Assembly (NCBI GenBank): GCA_021802115.1
Contig: JAKABA010000009.1
Location: forward strand, 1 to 59,457
Direction of reading: 5' to 3'
DNA length: 59,457 nucleotides
Source: a bacterium
GTDB taxonomy: Bacteria; Chloroflexota; Dormibacteria; UBA8260; Bog-877
How positions within the stretch are numbered: the stretch's first letter is position 1; the number at the start of each line of letters is the position of its first letter. The notes beneath the pieces are model-generated. The model was given only the letters and a program-made list of their open reading frames with translations, did no database searches and was not told where the DNA came from. The position numbers and the translations under genes were made by a program. Positions 17,505 to 26,744 of the stretch are shown here, piece after piece.

Positions 17505-18394
17505 CTTTGGGTTGGGGGCGCCTGGCTGCGCCAAGCGGTGGCCGCCCGCAGCACCGCCCGCCGCCGGACCCCACGGCCGAGCCGGGCCTTCTGGGTGAAG
17601 ACCAGGTCGCCCGCCTGGACCACCGCGTCGGACGCGGCGAGGCCGGCCAGGATGAAGGAGGCCATCTCCACCCGCATCAGCCCCGGCACCTTCCCGACCA
17701 GCGGCCAGCCCTCAAAGAGCAGCGCGCGAGCTCGGCCCACCGCTTCGGCCAGGGCCGCGCGCTGGCCGGAGGTGGCGGTTCCGCTCCACCACTCCTTCTC
17801 TGAGCCGCCGTGCTGGAGGAGCACCTGCAACGGGAGGTAGCGCCGTCCGCGGGCGCGGTCCGAAGCCACGTCCTGCCACATGTTCGCCAGCTGCAGGCCG
17901 GTGCAGACTGAGTCGGACAGGTGGATCCGCTCAGAGTCGCTGATACCCTCCAACGCCAGCACCAGCTCGCCCACCGGGTTGGCGGAGAGGGAGCAGTAGT
18001 CCAGGAGCTCCTCCCAGCTCTGGTAGCGGAGCTTCTCCTGGTCCTGAAGGTTGGCCTGGATCAGGCGCTCGAACGGCTCGGGAGAGAGCTGATGGCGCCT
18101 TATGACCGGCTCGAGCCGCCGGAAAACCGGGTGCTCGGGCCTCCCGCGGTAGCAGGCCCGCAGCTCCTCCTGGCAGAGGCCGAGCTGAGCGCGGGCATCG
18201 CCCAGCTGCTCGTCGCCGATGTCGTCCACCAGGCGGCAGAAGCCATAGATGGCAGCTCGTGCCTCGCGCCGGGAGGGCCGCAGCATCCAGGCCGCAATCG
18301 GAAAGTTCTCCGCCGCTCGGGCCTCGCGCTGGCGGTCCAGGGTGTAGTCGGGCAGCTTGACCGCGGCCCGCTCGGGGACGATGCCGAGGGTCAC
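17501..18394 (-). CDS. hpnC: Hydroxysqualene synthase HpnC
   Basis: 297 residues, squalene/phytoene synthase family; converts presqualene diphosphate to hydroxysqualene. ARAAENFPIAAWMLRP at the N-terminus is typical of HpnC. The first Asp motif is YGFCRLVDDIGDE and the second QLANMWQDVASDRARGR. GTG start overlaps the stop of shc by 4 nt and its own stop overlaps hpnD, giving tight coupling shc-hpnC-hpnD. Confidence 0.95.
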   Translation of the reverse strand: MTLGIVPERAAVKLPDYTLDRQREARAAENFPIAAWMLRPSRREARAAIYGFCRLVDDIGDEQLGDARAQLGLCQEELRACYRGRPEHPVFRRLEPVIRRHQLSPEPFERLIQANLQDQEKLRYQSWEELLDYCSLSANPVGELVLALEGISDSERIHLSDSVCTGLQLANMWQDVASDRARGRRYLPLQVLLQHGGSEKEWWSGTATSGQRAALAEAVGRARALLFEGWPLVGKVPGLMRVEMASFILAGLAASDAVVQAGDLVFTQKARLGRGVRRRAVLRAATAWRSQAPPTQR

Positions 18395-20328
18395 GACGGC
18401 CCCTTCAAGCCCTTGTCCGGGCCGACCACCCGGGCCAGCGCCATCAGCGGAAAGACGGTCGCGTACATCTCGTAGCGCAGGTAGAAGGCGCGCGGGAATC
18501 CGGTCCCGGTGAAGAGGCGGTCGCTCCAGCTGCCGTCCTCCCGTTGCTGCCGCACCAACCAGTCGGCGGCGGCCAGCGCCGCGCCCTCGAGCTCATCGCC
18601 GCCGTCCAGCCCGTGGCTGCCCTCGATGGCGGCCAGCAGGGACAGCAGCGCCCACCCGGTCTGCGAGGGGGTCGCCTCACCCTGGCCGATGTGGCGCGGA
18701 TCGTGGTAGGAGAGCACCGACTCGCCGAAGCCTCCGTCGTCGTGAAGGTGACGCCTGACCCAGCGGCCGAGGCGCAGCAGCCGCTCCCGGTCGGCGCGTT
18801 CGCCGGCGGCGGCCAGGGCGGTGGCGGTCGCGGCTCCGCCGTACACATAGTTCACTCCCCACCGTCCGAAATAGGCTCCGTCACCCTCCTCCGACGCCCG
18901 CAGCCAGGCCAGTGCCCGTCGCCGAGCCAGCTCCGCTCCCCCGCAGCGGGTGAATGCCTCCACCACGTGAGCGGTGACGTCGGGGCTGGGTGGGTCCAGC
19001 ACCTCGCCGAAGTCGGATATCGGCAGGCGCTCGACCCAGTGGCGGTTGTTGTCACGGTCGAAGGCCGCGTAGCCTCCGTCAGAGCCCTGCATGGCCTGCA
19101 GCCAGTCCACGGCTCTGGTCATGGCCGCCCCGGCGGGGGTGCCGTCGTCGCGCCGGTGACCGGCGGCGTCCAGGGCGCAGAGCACGATCGCGGTGTCGTC
19201 GGTGTCGGGGTACTGGTCGTTGTAGAACTCGAACGGCCAGCCCCCGGCAGCCACCCCAGGGACGTGGACCGCCCAATCACCCAGGCCCTGGACCTCCCGG
19301 TCCACCAGCCAGTCCACCGCTCGGCGCACCGCCGGGTGGTCGCGGTCGAGGCCGGCGTCGAGGAGGGCCCAGAGTGCCAGCGCGGTGTCCCAGACCGGGG
19401 ACACGCACGCCTGCAGCCGGAATCCCTGCTCATCCTCGATTCCGAATGTGTCCAGCGCCTCCAGCCCCCGCCGCAGCACCGGGTAGTCGAGGCCATGCCC
19501 GCGCGCCCGCAGGGCCATCAGGCCGTACACCCAGGGGGGTTGGATGCCTGCCCATGAACCGTCGCGCTCCTGATGCCGGACCACCCAACGCTCCGCCTCC
19601 GCCAGAGCCAGCCGGCGCAGCCCGATCTTGGGCAGCTTGCCGTAGAGCCGCACCAGGCGGTCGACCGATCTCCAGGTCAGGCTGCCCACCGGTGGCACCG
19701 GCGCGCCGAGGGGCAGCTCGGAGCGGCTCGGGCCAGTCAGCGGGAAGACGGTCTCGAGGGTGCGCAGAATCGCCAACGGCACGGTGGTGGCGCGGGCCCA
19801 GGAGGCGAGGTCGTAGATGCTCCCGATCCGGTGTCCTGGCACCAGCACCCACTCGGGGGGGACGACGGGGAGCTCGGACCACGGCCATAGCCCCCCTAGG
19901 GCCAGCCAGATGCGGGTGAAGACGCGGGTGGCGTGAATCCCGCCGTGGTCGGCCACGAACCTGTGTGCGGCCGCCACGGCCGGGTCGTCGGCGGGCACCC
20001 CCGCCGCCCGCATCGCCACCCACACCTCGGCGGTCACGCTGACGTCGCCGTCCACCCCAGGGGCGATGGAGTAACTTCCGTCAGCCTGCTGCTGAGAGCG
20101 CAGATAGCGGATCGCCGCCGCCTCGCGAGCCGGGTCGGTGACCTCCAGATAGCGGCGCATCAGCAGGTATTCCGCCGTGATCGCGGCGTTGCTCTCGAGC
20201 TCGCCCATCCAGGAACCGTCAGGGAGCTGGCGCGCGAGCAGGTTGGCCACGGCCCGGTCGATGGCGGCCCGGGTGGCGTCGACGGCTTCCTCGGAGGGCT
20301 CCGTCTGGGATCGGAGGTCGAGTGTCAA
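18391..20328 (-). CDS. shc: Squalene-hopene cyclase
   Basis: 645 residues, normal for the family; cyclises squalene to hopene/hopanol at the membrane. The catalytic DxDD acid motif is DTDD at residues 375-378 (PDTDDTA). Several QW repeats are visible (RHQERDGSWAGIQPPWVYG, QGSDGGYAAFD, EEGDGAYFGRWGVNYVYG, RQQREDGSWS). It starts with TTG overlapping the TGA of the polyprenyl synthase gene. Being in one operon with hpnCDE and ispH, this is the central enzyme of the hopanoid locus. Confidence 0.97.
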   Translation of the reverse strand: MTLDLRSQTEPSEEAVDATRAAIDRAVANLLARQLPDGSWMGELESNAAITAEYLLMRRYLEVTDPAREAAAIRYLRSQQQADGSYSIAPGVDGDVSVTAEVWVAMRAAGVPADDPAVAAAHRFVADHGGIHATRVFTRIWLALGGLWPWSELPVVPPEWVLVPGHRIGSIYDLASWARATTVPLAILRTLETVFPLTGPSRSELPLGAPVPPVGSLTWRSVDRLVRLYGKLPKIGLRRLALAEAERWVVRHQERDGSWAGIQPPWVYGLMALRARGHGLDYPVLRRGLEALDTFGIEDEQGFRLQACVSPVWDTALALWALLDAGLDRDHPAVRRAVDWLVDREVQGLGDWAVHVPGVAAGGWPFEFYNDQYPDTDDTAIVLCALDAAGHRRDDGTPAGAAMTRAVDWLQAMQGSDGGYAAFDRDNNRHWVERLPISDFGEVLDPPSPDVTAHVVEAFTRCGGAELARRRALAWLRASEEGDGAYFGRWGVNYVYGGAATATALAAAGERADRERLLRLGRWVRRHLHDDGGFGESVLSYHDPRHIGQGEATPSQTGWALLSLLAAIEGSHGLDGGDELEGAALAAADWLVRQQREDGSWSDRLFTGTGFPRAFYLRYEMYATVFPLMALARVVGPDKGLKGPS

Positions 20329-21359
20329 CTCCAGCGCTCTCCGAGCCAGCGACAGAGCAGCTCCACATCCGCCGCCACCCGGCCCTCGAGGGGCAGCCGG
20401 GCCAGGGCCACCAGGGAGCGCTCGGTCCAGGTGGTGGTCAGGCCCTGGCAGCGCTCGGCCACGCCTTGGGCGCGAAGGAGCGCCACGGCCGGGCCCAGCT
20501 CACGCGCGGTCAGGCCCCCTGGCCTCAGCCAGGCGCGAGCGGTCTCGGCCAGGTCGCCACTGCCATTGAGCGCCAGCAGCAGGGGCAGGCCCTGCTTACC
20601 GCGGAGCAGGTCGTTGCCCACCGGCTTGCCGGTCTCCTCAGCGTCCCCGAAGACGCCCAGGGTGTCGTCGCGCAGCTGAAAGGCGATCCCCAGGGTGCGG
20701 CCGAAAGACTCGCAGGCGGCGACCGTCTCGGAGGTCCGACCCGCCGCGATCGCCCCCAGGGCGGTGGCGGCCCCCAGCAGCGCCCCGGTCTTCAGCTCGA
20801 CCATGCGCAGATAGGCGCTCAACTCGGCCGGCGGCTGGCCGGTGGCGGCGATGTCGGCCTGCTGGCCGCCCACCATCTCCAGGGTGGCGGTGCCCAGGCT
20901 CGAACACGCCTGTTGGGAGATCTCCGCGGGCACCCGGGAACCGGAGATCATAAGAAAGGCCGCGGTCAGGAGCGCATCGCCGGTGTTGAGCGCGGTCGGC
21001 ATCCCCTCCTTCACCCAGAGCGCGGGCTGGCCCCGCCGGGCTTGGTCCTCGTCCACGATGTCGTCGTGGACCAAGGAGAAGTCATGCACCAGCTGGACGG
21101 CGGCCGCCAGCGGCGCGGCCCATCCCGCCGGCCCCCCCAGGCCCTCGGCCAGGATCATGGTCAAGGTGGGCCGGAGCGCCTTGCCGGGCCGTGCTCCGGG
21201 TTGCAGGCCGAGGTGGTAGCGGGAGGGCTCGAGCATTTCCGGAGGCAGCAGCTCGGTGGCCTCCCGCAGGCCTTCGATGATCCGCTCCTGGTAGCGGCCC
21301 ATGATCTCCTGGGCGGCCGCCGTCAGCTCCCGGCTGCGGTCCGCGTCGCCGACTTCCAT
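20325..21359 (-). CDS. Trans-polyprenyl diphosphate synthase (FPP/GGPP synthase type)
   Basis: 344 residues. The first Asp-rich motif is HDFSLVHDDIVDED, the second QLRDDTLGVFGD followed by TGKPVGNDLLRGKQG, and ARPGKALRPTL is the diphosphate-binding segment. Makes all-trans C15 to C20 diphosphates from IPP and DMAPP. In this operon it most likely supplies farnesyl diphosphate to HpnD, but chain length cannot be read with certainty. ATG 21359 is 10 nt after the ispH stop. Confidence 0.93.
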   Translation of the reverse strand: MEVGDADRSRELTAAAQEIMGRYQERIIEGLREATELLPPEMLEPSRYHLGLQPGARPGKALRPTLTMILAEGLGGPAGWAAPLAAAVQLVHDFSLVHDDIVDEDQARRGQPALWVKEGMPTALNTGDALLTAAFLMISGSRVPAEISQQACSSLGTATLEMVGGQQADIAATGQPPAELSAYLRMVELKTGALLGAATALGAIAAGRTSETVAACESFGRTLGIAFQLRDDTLGVFGDAEETGKPVGNDLLRGKQGLPLLLALNGSGDLAETARAWLRPGGLTARELGPAVALLRAQGVAERCQGLTTTWTERSLVALARLPLEGRVAADVELLCRWLGERWS

Positions 21360-21369
21360 GGCGGTGGTC

Positions 21370-22218
21370 TCAGAGATCACGGCAGGCGGCCTCCACCTCG
21401 TCGACCACCCACTGGGGGGTGGATGTCCCGGACGTGATCCCGACTCGATGCCCGGGCGTGAACCACTCCGGGCGCAGCTCAGCGGCGCTTTCGACGTGAT
21501 GGGTGGGGCGCCGGCGGGCGCAGGTGGCGGCCAGGGCGCTGGTGTTGGCCGAGCCTCGGCCGCCAACCACCAGGACCATGTCGACATCATCGAGCATGCT
21601 GGCGACCGCCTCCCGCTGGCGCTGATTGACCACCGGGCAGGTGGTGTCGCGGACCTCGACCGAGCCGCTGCGCTCCCGGATCCTGGCCACGATCTCTCGG
21701 AAGCGGTCCTGGGGGAAGGTGCTCTGGCAGAGCACTCCACGCTGCTCGCGGAATGGTAGCCGGGAGGCCTCCTCGAGGGTGGCCACCACCTCCACCACCG
21801 AGCCGGCGCCGGCGCCGGCCCAGCCCACCACGCCTTGAACCTCCGAGTGCTGCGCGTGGCCGACCACCACCACCGCCAGGCCGGCCTGGCTCAGCTCTCG
21901 GGCGTGCCGCTGGACCCGCTGCACCAGGGGACAGGTGGTGTCGACCACCTGCAGGCCCATCGCGGCCGCCTCCTGGAAGAGTTCAGGGGTGGCTCCGTGG
22001 GCGGTCACCACCACCTGGGCGGATCTGACCTCCGCGAGGCTGGCCGCCTGGCTCAGCCCCCGAGCCTCGAGCGCCTTCAGTGCCCTGGCGTTGTGCACCA
22101 CCTGGCCCAGGGCGACCGTCTCCGGGTCGCGATCCAGGGCCGCGTCAGTCAGGGCCAGCGCATCCCGAACCCCGAAACAGAATCCGGTGTGGCGCGGCCG
22201 CACGATCTGCACGTTCAC
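21370..22218 (-). CDS. ispH: 4-hydroxy-3-methylbut-2-enyl diphosphate reductase
   Basis: Last enzyme of the MEP isoprenoid pathway, giving IPP and DMAPP. 282 residues. The three cluster cysteines are C14 (HTGFCFGV), C96 (VDTTCPLV) and C194 (RDTTCPVV). VVTAHG and QSTFPQD are also family motifs, and GITSGTSTPQWVVDEV closes the protein. GTG start with GGGGGAGG upstream. It heads the minus-strand hopanoid operon, directly linking C5 supply to squalene and hopene formation. Confidence 0.96.
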   Translation of the reverse strand: MNVQIVRPRHTGFCFGVRDALALTDAALDRDPETVALGQVVHNARALKALEARGLSQAASLAEVRSAQVVVTAHGATPELFQEAAAMGLQVVDTTCPLVQRVQRHARELSQAGLAVVVVGHAQHSEVQGVVGWAGAGAGSVVEVVATLEEASRLPFREQRGVLCQSTFPQDRFREIVARIRERSGSVEVRDTTCPVVNQRQREAVASMLDDVDMVLVVGGRGSANTSALAATCARRRPTHHVESAAELRPEWFTPGHRVGITSGTSTPQWVVDEVEAACRDL

Positions 22219-22395
22219 GAAGCCTCCCCCTCATCGGCGATTCTGTTGCACGACCTAAACCATTCTAGTGGTCGACGGTAGCCGGGAATGATCTCGGGCG
22301 CGGTGAGGCAATCGGCCACGAAGATCACCAACTCGTAAGGATGTGGTGAGCTGCTGCCATCTGGGCCCACCCGGTGGGGCTGGGCCGAAGAGCGC

Positions 22396-22401
22396 TAATC
22401 T
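22396..22401 (+). promoter_or_regulatory. Leaderless -10 element (TAATCT) for the MDR dehydrogenase gene
   Basis: TAATCT ends 7 nt before the GTG at 22409, the spacing expected if transcription starts at the start codon. No Shine-Dalgarno sequence is present, which supports this start over the GTG at 22343. Confidence 0.5.
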
Positions 22402-22408
22402 TGTCCCG

Positions 22409-23650
22409 GTGCTGTCCCTGCTCTTCGACCCCTCTCCGGCGCGGCTGCCCGTGGCGGGGGCGTTCTCCCGGGTCCGCCCCCTATGGGCGCTGCGTGGGTA
22501 CGCTCCGCTGGCACTGCGGGAGGTCGCAGACCCGGGGGCGCCCACCCCGGAATGGGTCAGGCTCCGAGTCCTGAGGACAGGAATCTGCGGCTCCGACGTC
22601 ACCGAGGCGCTGCTCCACGCCAGCTCCGACAATCCTCTGACTGGCCTGATCTCATTCCCGCACGTGCCAGGGCACGAGATTCTGGCCGAGGTCACCGACC
22701 CGGGAGCGTCCGGCCGGCTCCCGGTCGGCGCCCAGGTCGCGGTGGACCCCTGGCTGGGCTGCGTGGCGCGGGGGCTGGTCCAGCTCTGCCCGGCCTGCCG
22801 GGCGGGGTTTCCCCCGCACTGCGCGGCGGTCCTCGACGGTGGGCCCTGGGGACCGGGACGGGGGATGCATCTGGGCAATGTCCGCGACCTGCCGGGCGGG
22901 TTCGGGCCGGCCATCTACGCCCACCCCAGCCAGCTTCACCCCCTCCCGCCGGGACTGCGCCCGGAGCTGGCGGTGCTGGCCGATCCCCTGGCGGTGGGCC
23001 TGCACGCGGTGGAGTTGGCGGGCGACGAGCCGGTCGGGCCCATCCTGGTGCTGGGAGCCGGCACCATCGGGCTCTCCCTGGCCCTCGCGGCCCGGACCCG
23101 GTGGCCGGCGGCCGACATCTTGGTCACCACCGCCTGGGAGCACCAAAGGGGACTCGTGTCCCGACTGGGGGCCGAGCCCGCTCCGGTCGCCTCGGCCGCG
23201 GTGGTGGCGTTGCTGGCGGCTCGCACCGGGGCCCGGTTGGCGCGGCCCTGGCGGGGCGGGCAGTGGTGCGTCGGGGGCGGGGCCGCGCTGGTGTTGGACT
23301 CCATCGGCAGCCCCGCGACCATGGAGCTGGCGCTGCGGGCGCTGGCTCCCGGCGGGACCGTGATCCGCGTCGGCGTCGCCCAGCCCGCTCGCACCGAGAC
23401 CACCCTCGCCTACTACAAGCAGGCTCGGGTGCTGGGCTCGAACGGCTACGGGCGGAGCCGGCCGGGAGCGGAGTCGCCGCACCTCTTGGACCTTGCGCTG
23501 CGCCTTCTGGCCCAAGGCGCGGCGGATGGCTGGCTCACCCACGCCTTCCCGCTCAGCCGCTGGCGCGAGGCATTCCAAGCGGCCGCGCGGCCGGATCGGA
23601 GCCGCGCCATCAAGGTCAGCCTGGAGTTCGAAGACGGCGCGCCGAGATGA
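22409..23650 (+). CDS. Zinc-dependent MDR alcohol/sugar dehydrogenase
   Basis: 413 residues of the medium-chain dehydrogenase/reductase superfamily. RTGICGSD carries the catalytic-zinc Cys, PHVPGHE the His and Glu ligands, and the Rossmann motif is LVLGAGTIGLSLA. The structural-zinc loop is reduced: only LCPACRAGFPPHC remains of the four-cysteine lobe. The nearest described group is glucose-1-dehydrogenase or threonine-dehydrogenase-like; substrate unknown. GTG 22409 is preferred over an upstream GTG because a -10 sits 7 nt before it. It overlaps the SRPBCC gene by 4 nt. Confidence 0.88.
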   Translation: MLSLLFDPSPARLPVAGAFSRVRPLWALRGYAPLALREVADPGAPTPEWVRLRVLRTGICGSDVTEALLHASSDNPLTGLISFPHVPGHEILAEVTDPGASGRLPVGAQVAVDPWLGCVARGLVQLCPACRAGFPPHCAAVLDGGPWGPGRGMHLGNVRDLPGGFGPAIYAHPSQLHPLPPGLRPELAVLADPLAVGLHAVELAGDEPVGPILVLGAGTIGLSLALAARTRWPAADILVTTAWEHQRGLVSRLGAEPAPVASAAVVALLAARTGARLARPWRGGQWCVGGGAALVLDSIGSPATMELALRALAPGGTVIRVGVAQPARTETTLAYYKQARVLGSNGYGRSRPGAESPHLLDLALRLLAQGAADGWLTHAFPLSRWREAFQAAARPDRSRAIKVSLEFEDGAPR

Positions 23651-24081
23651 TGATCGCTGAGGCCAGCGTGACGGTTGACGCTCCCCTGGAGCGGGTTCGG
23701 GAGGCGGTGCTTGACCCCAATGCCTACATTCAGGGTGGCACCAAGATCCAGGAGATGATCGTGGAGTCGCGCCATGGCGACCAGCTGGTGGCCCGGATCA
23801 ACGGCCATCTGGGCCCCTTCCGCTCCCACATCCGTGCCCGCTACACAGTCGCCGAGCGCAGCGTCGACCTGGAGATGCTCTGGGGCCGTCTGCGCAACTT
23901 CCGCGCGGTGTTCCTGATGGAGCCCGGGCCGGAGGGGGTGCGGCTCACCCACCGGGAGGAGTACGACTTCGGGTACGGCCCGCTGGCACCACTCTTGGAC
24001 CGTGGCCTGAGGCGCTGGGCGCGGCTGAGCGTGGAGGCCGAGGTCAGGGCCCTGAAGCTGGCCGCCGAGAGCGTTAGCTGA
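23647..24081 (+). CDS. SRPBCC-fold (START-like) protein
   Basis: 144 residues. It begins ASVTVDAPLERVREAVLDPNAY, the usual first strand and helix of SRPBCC lipid/hydrophobe-binding proteins such as polyketide cyclase-like and CoxG-like members, and ends in a long C-terminal helix (LDRGLRRWARLSVEAEVRAL). Start at the first of two adjacent ATG codons, the first overlapping the dehydrogenase stop by 4 nt. A ligand-binding or transfer role next to the dehydrogenase is possible; no catalytic residues can be named. Confidence 0.83.
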   Translation: MMIAEASVTVDAPLERVREAVLDPNAYIQGGTKIQEMIVESRHGDQLVARINGHLGPFRSHIRARYTVAERSVDLEMLWGRLRNFRAVFLMEPGPEGVRLTHREEYDFGYGPLAPLLDRGLRRWARLSVEAEVRALKLAAESVS

Positions 24082-24172
24082 GGCCAGGTTTGGCGCCATC
24101 GCGGCGCGGGCAGACTCCAAGTCGGCAGCCGGGCCGGGCCCGACCTACCTGCCAGCATTTGGAGTTCAACCT

Positions 24173-26707
24173 GTGAGCGTAGACAAGCCAACGCCGGAAG
24201 CCGCCGCAGCCCCGCCGCCCGGAGAGCAGACCGAGGCGGGCGAGACCATCGAGACCCTGCCCCTGGTCCCGCTGCGGGACAACGTGGTCCTGCCCCACCA
24301 GCTGGCCCCCCTGGGCGCCGGCCGGGACCGCTCCGTGGCCAGCCTGGAGGCCGCCGTCGCGGCTGAGGGCAAGGTGGTGCTGGCGGTGCAGCGCGAGAGC
24401 GACCTGGACGAGGTCGGCCTCGGGGACGTTTACCAAATCGCGACCGTGGCCCAGATCGGGGCCTTCCGGCGCGGCGCCGCCGGGGCCCAGGTTCTGGTCG
24501 AGGGCCAGCGTCGCGTCCGCATCCTGGAGCTGGAGGTGGGCGAGCAGTGGATTGCCAAGGTGGTGGCGATCCCCGAGGTCGAGCCCCAGGGGGCCGAGAT
24601 CGAGGCCCTGACCGGCTCGGTGCGGCAGCTGTTCGCGGATTACGCAGGCGCGGGTGCCCAGGTGGCGCCCGAGCTGGCGGTGGCGGTGGCCCGGGCCAAG
24701 GAACCCAGCAAGGTGGCTGACCTGGCCGGGACCGCTCCTGACCTGGACCCCAGGGACCGGATCGCGCTGCTCCAGGAGGTTGACGTCGAACGCCGGCTGC
24801 GGGGCCTGATCCCGCTCCTGGCCCGTCAGTCGGAGGTCGCCCAGCTGCGCAGCAAGATCCAGCAGGATGTGGCTCAGACCATCAACCAGGGTCAGCGGGA
24901 GGCCATCCTCAGGGAGCAGCTCAAGGTGATCCGCAAGGAGCTCGCCGACCTGGGTGGCGAGAGTGGCACCGAGGAGGACCTCAAGGAGCGCATCGAGGCG
25001 GCGGGCATGCCGGACGCAGTCCGGCAGCGCGCCCTCAAGGAGCTCGACCGCATGGAGGCGACTCCCAGCGCCTCGCCCGAGGTCGGGATGCTGCGCAACT
25101 ACCTGGACTGGTTGGTGGAGCTGCCCTGGGGCGACGCCGGCGAGGAGCGCGTCGAGATCCAGGAGGCGGCCAGGATCCTGGACGAAGACCACTACGGGTT
25201 GCCAAAGGTCAAGGAGCGGATCCTGGAGTGGATGGCCGTCCGGCAGCGGGTCCTCGAGCACCGCGCCGGCCAGCCCCAGGCAGAGCCCGAGGAGGGCGGC
25301 AAGCCGCAGTTCACGCTGCAGACCCCGATCCTTTGCTTCGTGGGACCCCCTGGGGTCGGCAAGACCTCCCTTGGGCGCAGCATCGCCCGCGCTCTCGGGC
25401 GCAAGCTGGTGCGCGTCTCCCTGGGTGGCATCCGCGACGAGGCGGAGATCCGCGGTCATCGGCGCACCTACATCGGCGCTCTGCCAGGTCGGGTCATCCA
25501 GGCCATGAAGCAGGCCGGGTCCAAGAACGCGGTAATGATGCTGGACGAGATCGACAAGGTTGGGCTGGACTTCCGCGGCGACCCCTCCGCCGCCCTGCTC
25601 GAGGTGCTCGACCCGGAGCAGAACCGGGAGTTCTCCGACCACTACCTGGAGGTCCCCTACGACCTGTCCCAGGTGCTCTTCATCACCACCGCCAATGTCA
25701 TCGACACCATCTCGCCGCCGCTGCGCGACCGGATGGAGATCATCCGCATGACCGGGTACACGGAGGAGGAGAAGCTGGGCATCGCCAAGGAGCACTTGGT
25801 GCCCCGCCAGCTGGCCCAGCACGCTCTGGCCACCGAGGAGGTGGAGATCTCGGACGAGGCCCTGCGCCTCCTGATCCGCAACTACACCAGGGAGGCCGGG
25901 GTCCGGGGCCTGGAGCGTCAGATCGCCCAGGTCATGCGCAAGGTGCCCCGCCGGCTGGTGGAGAACCCGGAGCTGACCAGGATCGAGGTCGGCCCTGCCC
26001 AGCTCATCGACTACCTGGGCCCGGCGCGCTTCGACACAGTGGAGGCCGAGCCCGAGGACCGGGTCGGGGTCGCCACCGGAGTGGTGGTGTCGGAGGTGGG
26101 CGGGGACCTGGTGACGGTCGAGGCCCTGGCCATCGAGGGCCGCCCCGAGCTGCAGCTGACGGGCCAGATAGGAGACGTGATGCAGGAGTCGGCGCGGGCC
26201 GCGCTCTCCTGGGTGCGGGTCCACGGCCCTGACCATGGGGTCCCCAGCAACTTCTTCGACGACCACGCGGTCCACATTCACGTGCCCGCCGGCGCCATCC
26301 CCAAGGACGGTCCGTCGGCCGGGGTAACCCTCACCACGGTGCTGGTCTCGGTGGCCAGCGACCGCCCGGTCCGGCACGATCTGGCGATGACCGGAGAGGT
26401 GACCCTGCGCGGACGCGTGCTGCCCATCGGCGGGGTCAAGGACAAGCTGCTGGCCGCCCATCGGGCGGGCATCAAGACCTTCCTCCTGCCCGAGCGCAAC
26501 CGTCGTGACCTGCATGAGATCGAGCCCTCCCTGACCGAGGGTATGGAGGTGGTCTTCGTACGGTCCCTGGATGAGGTGCTGGAGCGTGCCCTCACCCCGG
26601 CGGTGGTCCGCGCCCGCGATCGCAGGCCGGTCGGGTTCGGCAACCAGGCTCCGGGGCTCGGACCCATACCGGTGGTGGTCGGGCCCCAGGCGCCGCCGCC
26701 GGCCTGA
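24173..26707 (+). CDS. lon: Lon ATP-dependent protease (LonA)
   Basis: 844 residues, full-length LonA. N-terminal substrate-binding LON domain (about 27-220: TLPLVPLRDNVVLP), a coiled helical region, then the AAA+ module with Walker A GPPGVGKT at 391-398, Walker B MLDEIDK and a sensor region. The protease domain has the Ser-Lys dyad S715 (KDGPSAG) and K758 (GGVKDKLLAAH), the 43-residue spacing seen in other LonA. It ends in a Pro/Gly-rich tail. GTG start with TTTGGAG 8 nt upstream. Cytosolic quality-control protease. Confidence 0.98.
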   Translation: MSVDKPTPEAAAAPPPGEQTEAGETIETLPLVPLRDNVVLPHQLAPLGAGRDRSVASLEAAVAAEGKVVLAVQRESDLDEVGLGDVYQIATVAQIGAFRRGAAGAQVLVEGQRRVRILELEVGEQWIAKVVAIPEVEPQGAEIEALTGSVRQLFADYAGAGAQVAPELAVAVARAKEPSKVADLAGTAPDLDPRDRIALLQEVDVERRLRGLIPLLARQSEVAQLRSKIQQDVAQTINQGQREAILREQLKVIRKELADLGGESGTEEDLKERIEAAGMPDAVRQRALKELDRMEATPSASPEVGMLRNYLDWLVELPWGDAGEERVEIQEAARILDEDHYGLPKVKERILEWMAVRQRVLEHRAGQPQAEPEEGGKPQFTLQTPILCFVGPPGVGKTSLGRSIARALGRKLVRVSLGGIRDEAEIRGHRRTYIGALPGRVIQAMKQAGSKNAVMMLDEIDKVGLDFRGDPSAALLEVLDPEQNREFSDHYLEVPYDLSQVLFITTANVIDTISPPLRDRMEIIRMTGYTEEEKLGIAKEHLVPRQLAQHALATEEVEISDEALRLLIRNYTREAGVRGLERQIAQVMRKVPRRLVENPELTRIEVGPAQLIDYLGPARFDTVEAEPEDRVGVATGVVVSEVGGDLVTVEALAIEGRPELQLTGQIGDVMQESARAALSWVRVHGPDHGVPSNFFDDHAVHIHVPAGAIPKDGPSAGVTLTTVLVSVASDRPVRHDLAMTGEVTLRGRVLPIGGVKDKLLAAHRAGIKTFLLPERNRRDLHEIEPSLTEGMEVVFVRSLDEVLERALTPAVVRARDRRPVGFGNQAPGLGPIPVVVGPQAPPPA

Positions 26708-26712
26708 GCGGA

Positions 26713-26744
26713 CCGGGTCAGCCGTCGTGGGGCGGCTGACCCGG
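26713..26744. terminator. Bidirectional hairpin between lon and the Nudix gene
   Basis: Perfect 12-bp inverted repeat (CCGGGTCAGCCG / CGGCTGACCCGG) with an 8-nt loop, placed just after the lon stop and covering the last codons and stop of the convergent Nudix gene. No U tract on either strand, so termination may be partial or Rho-assisted. Confidence 0.6.

Noticed and set aside
24074..26515. 813-codon open frame on the minus strand opposite lon
   Set aside because: It mirrors the codon pattern of lon, has His/Leu/Asp-rich composition and no recognisable domain. A product of high GC content.
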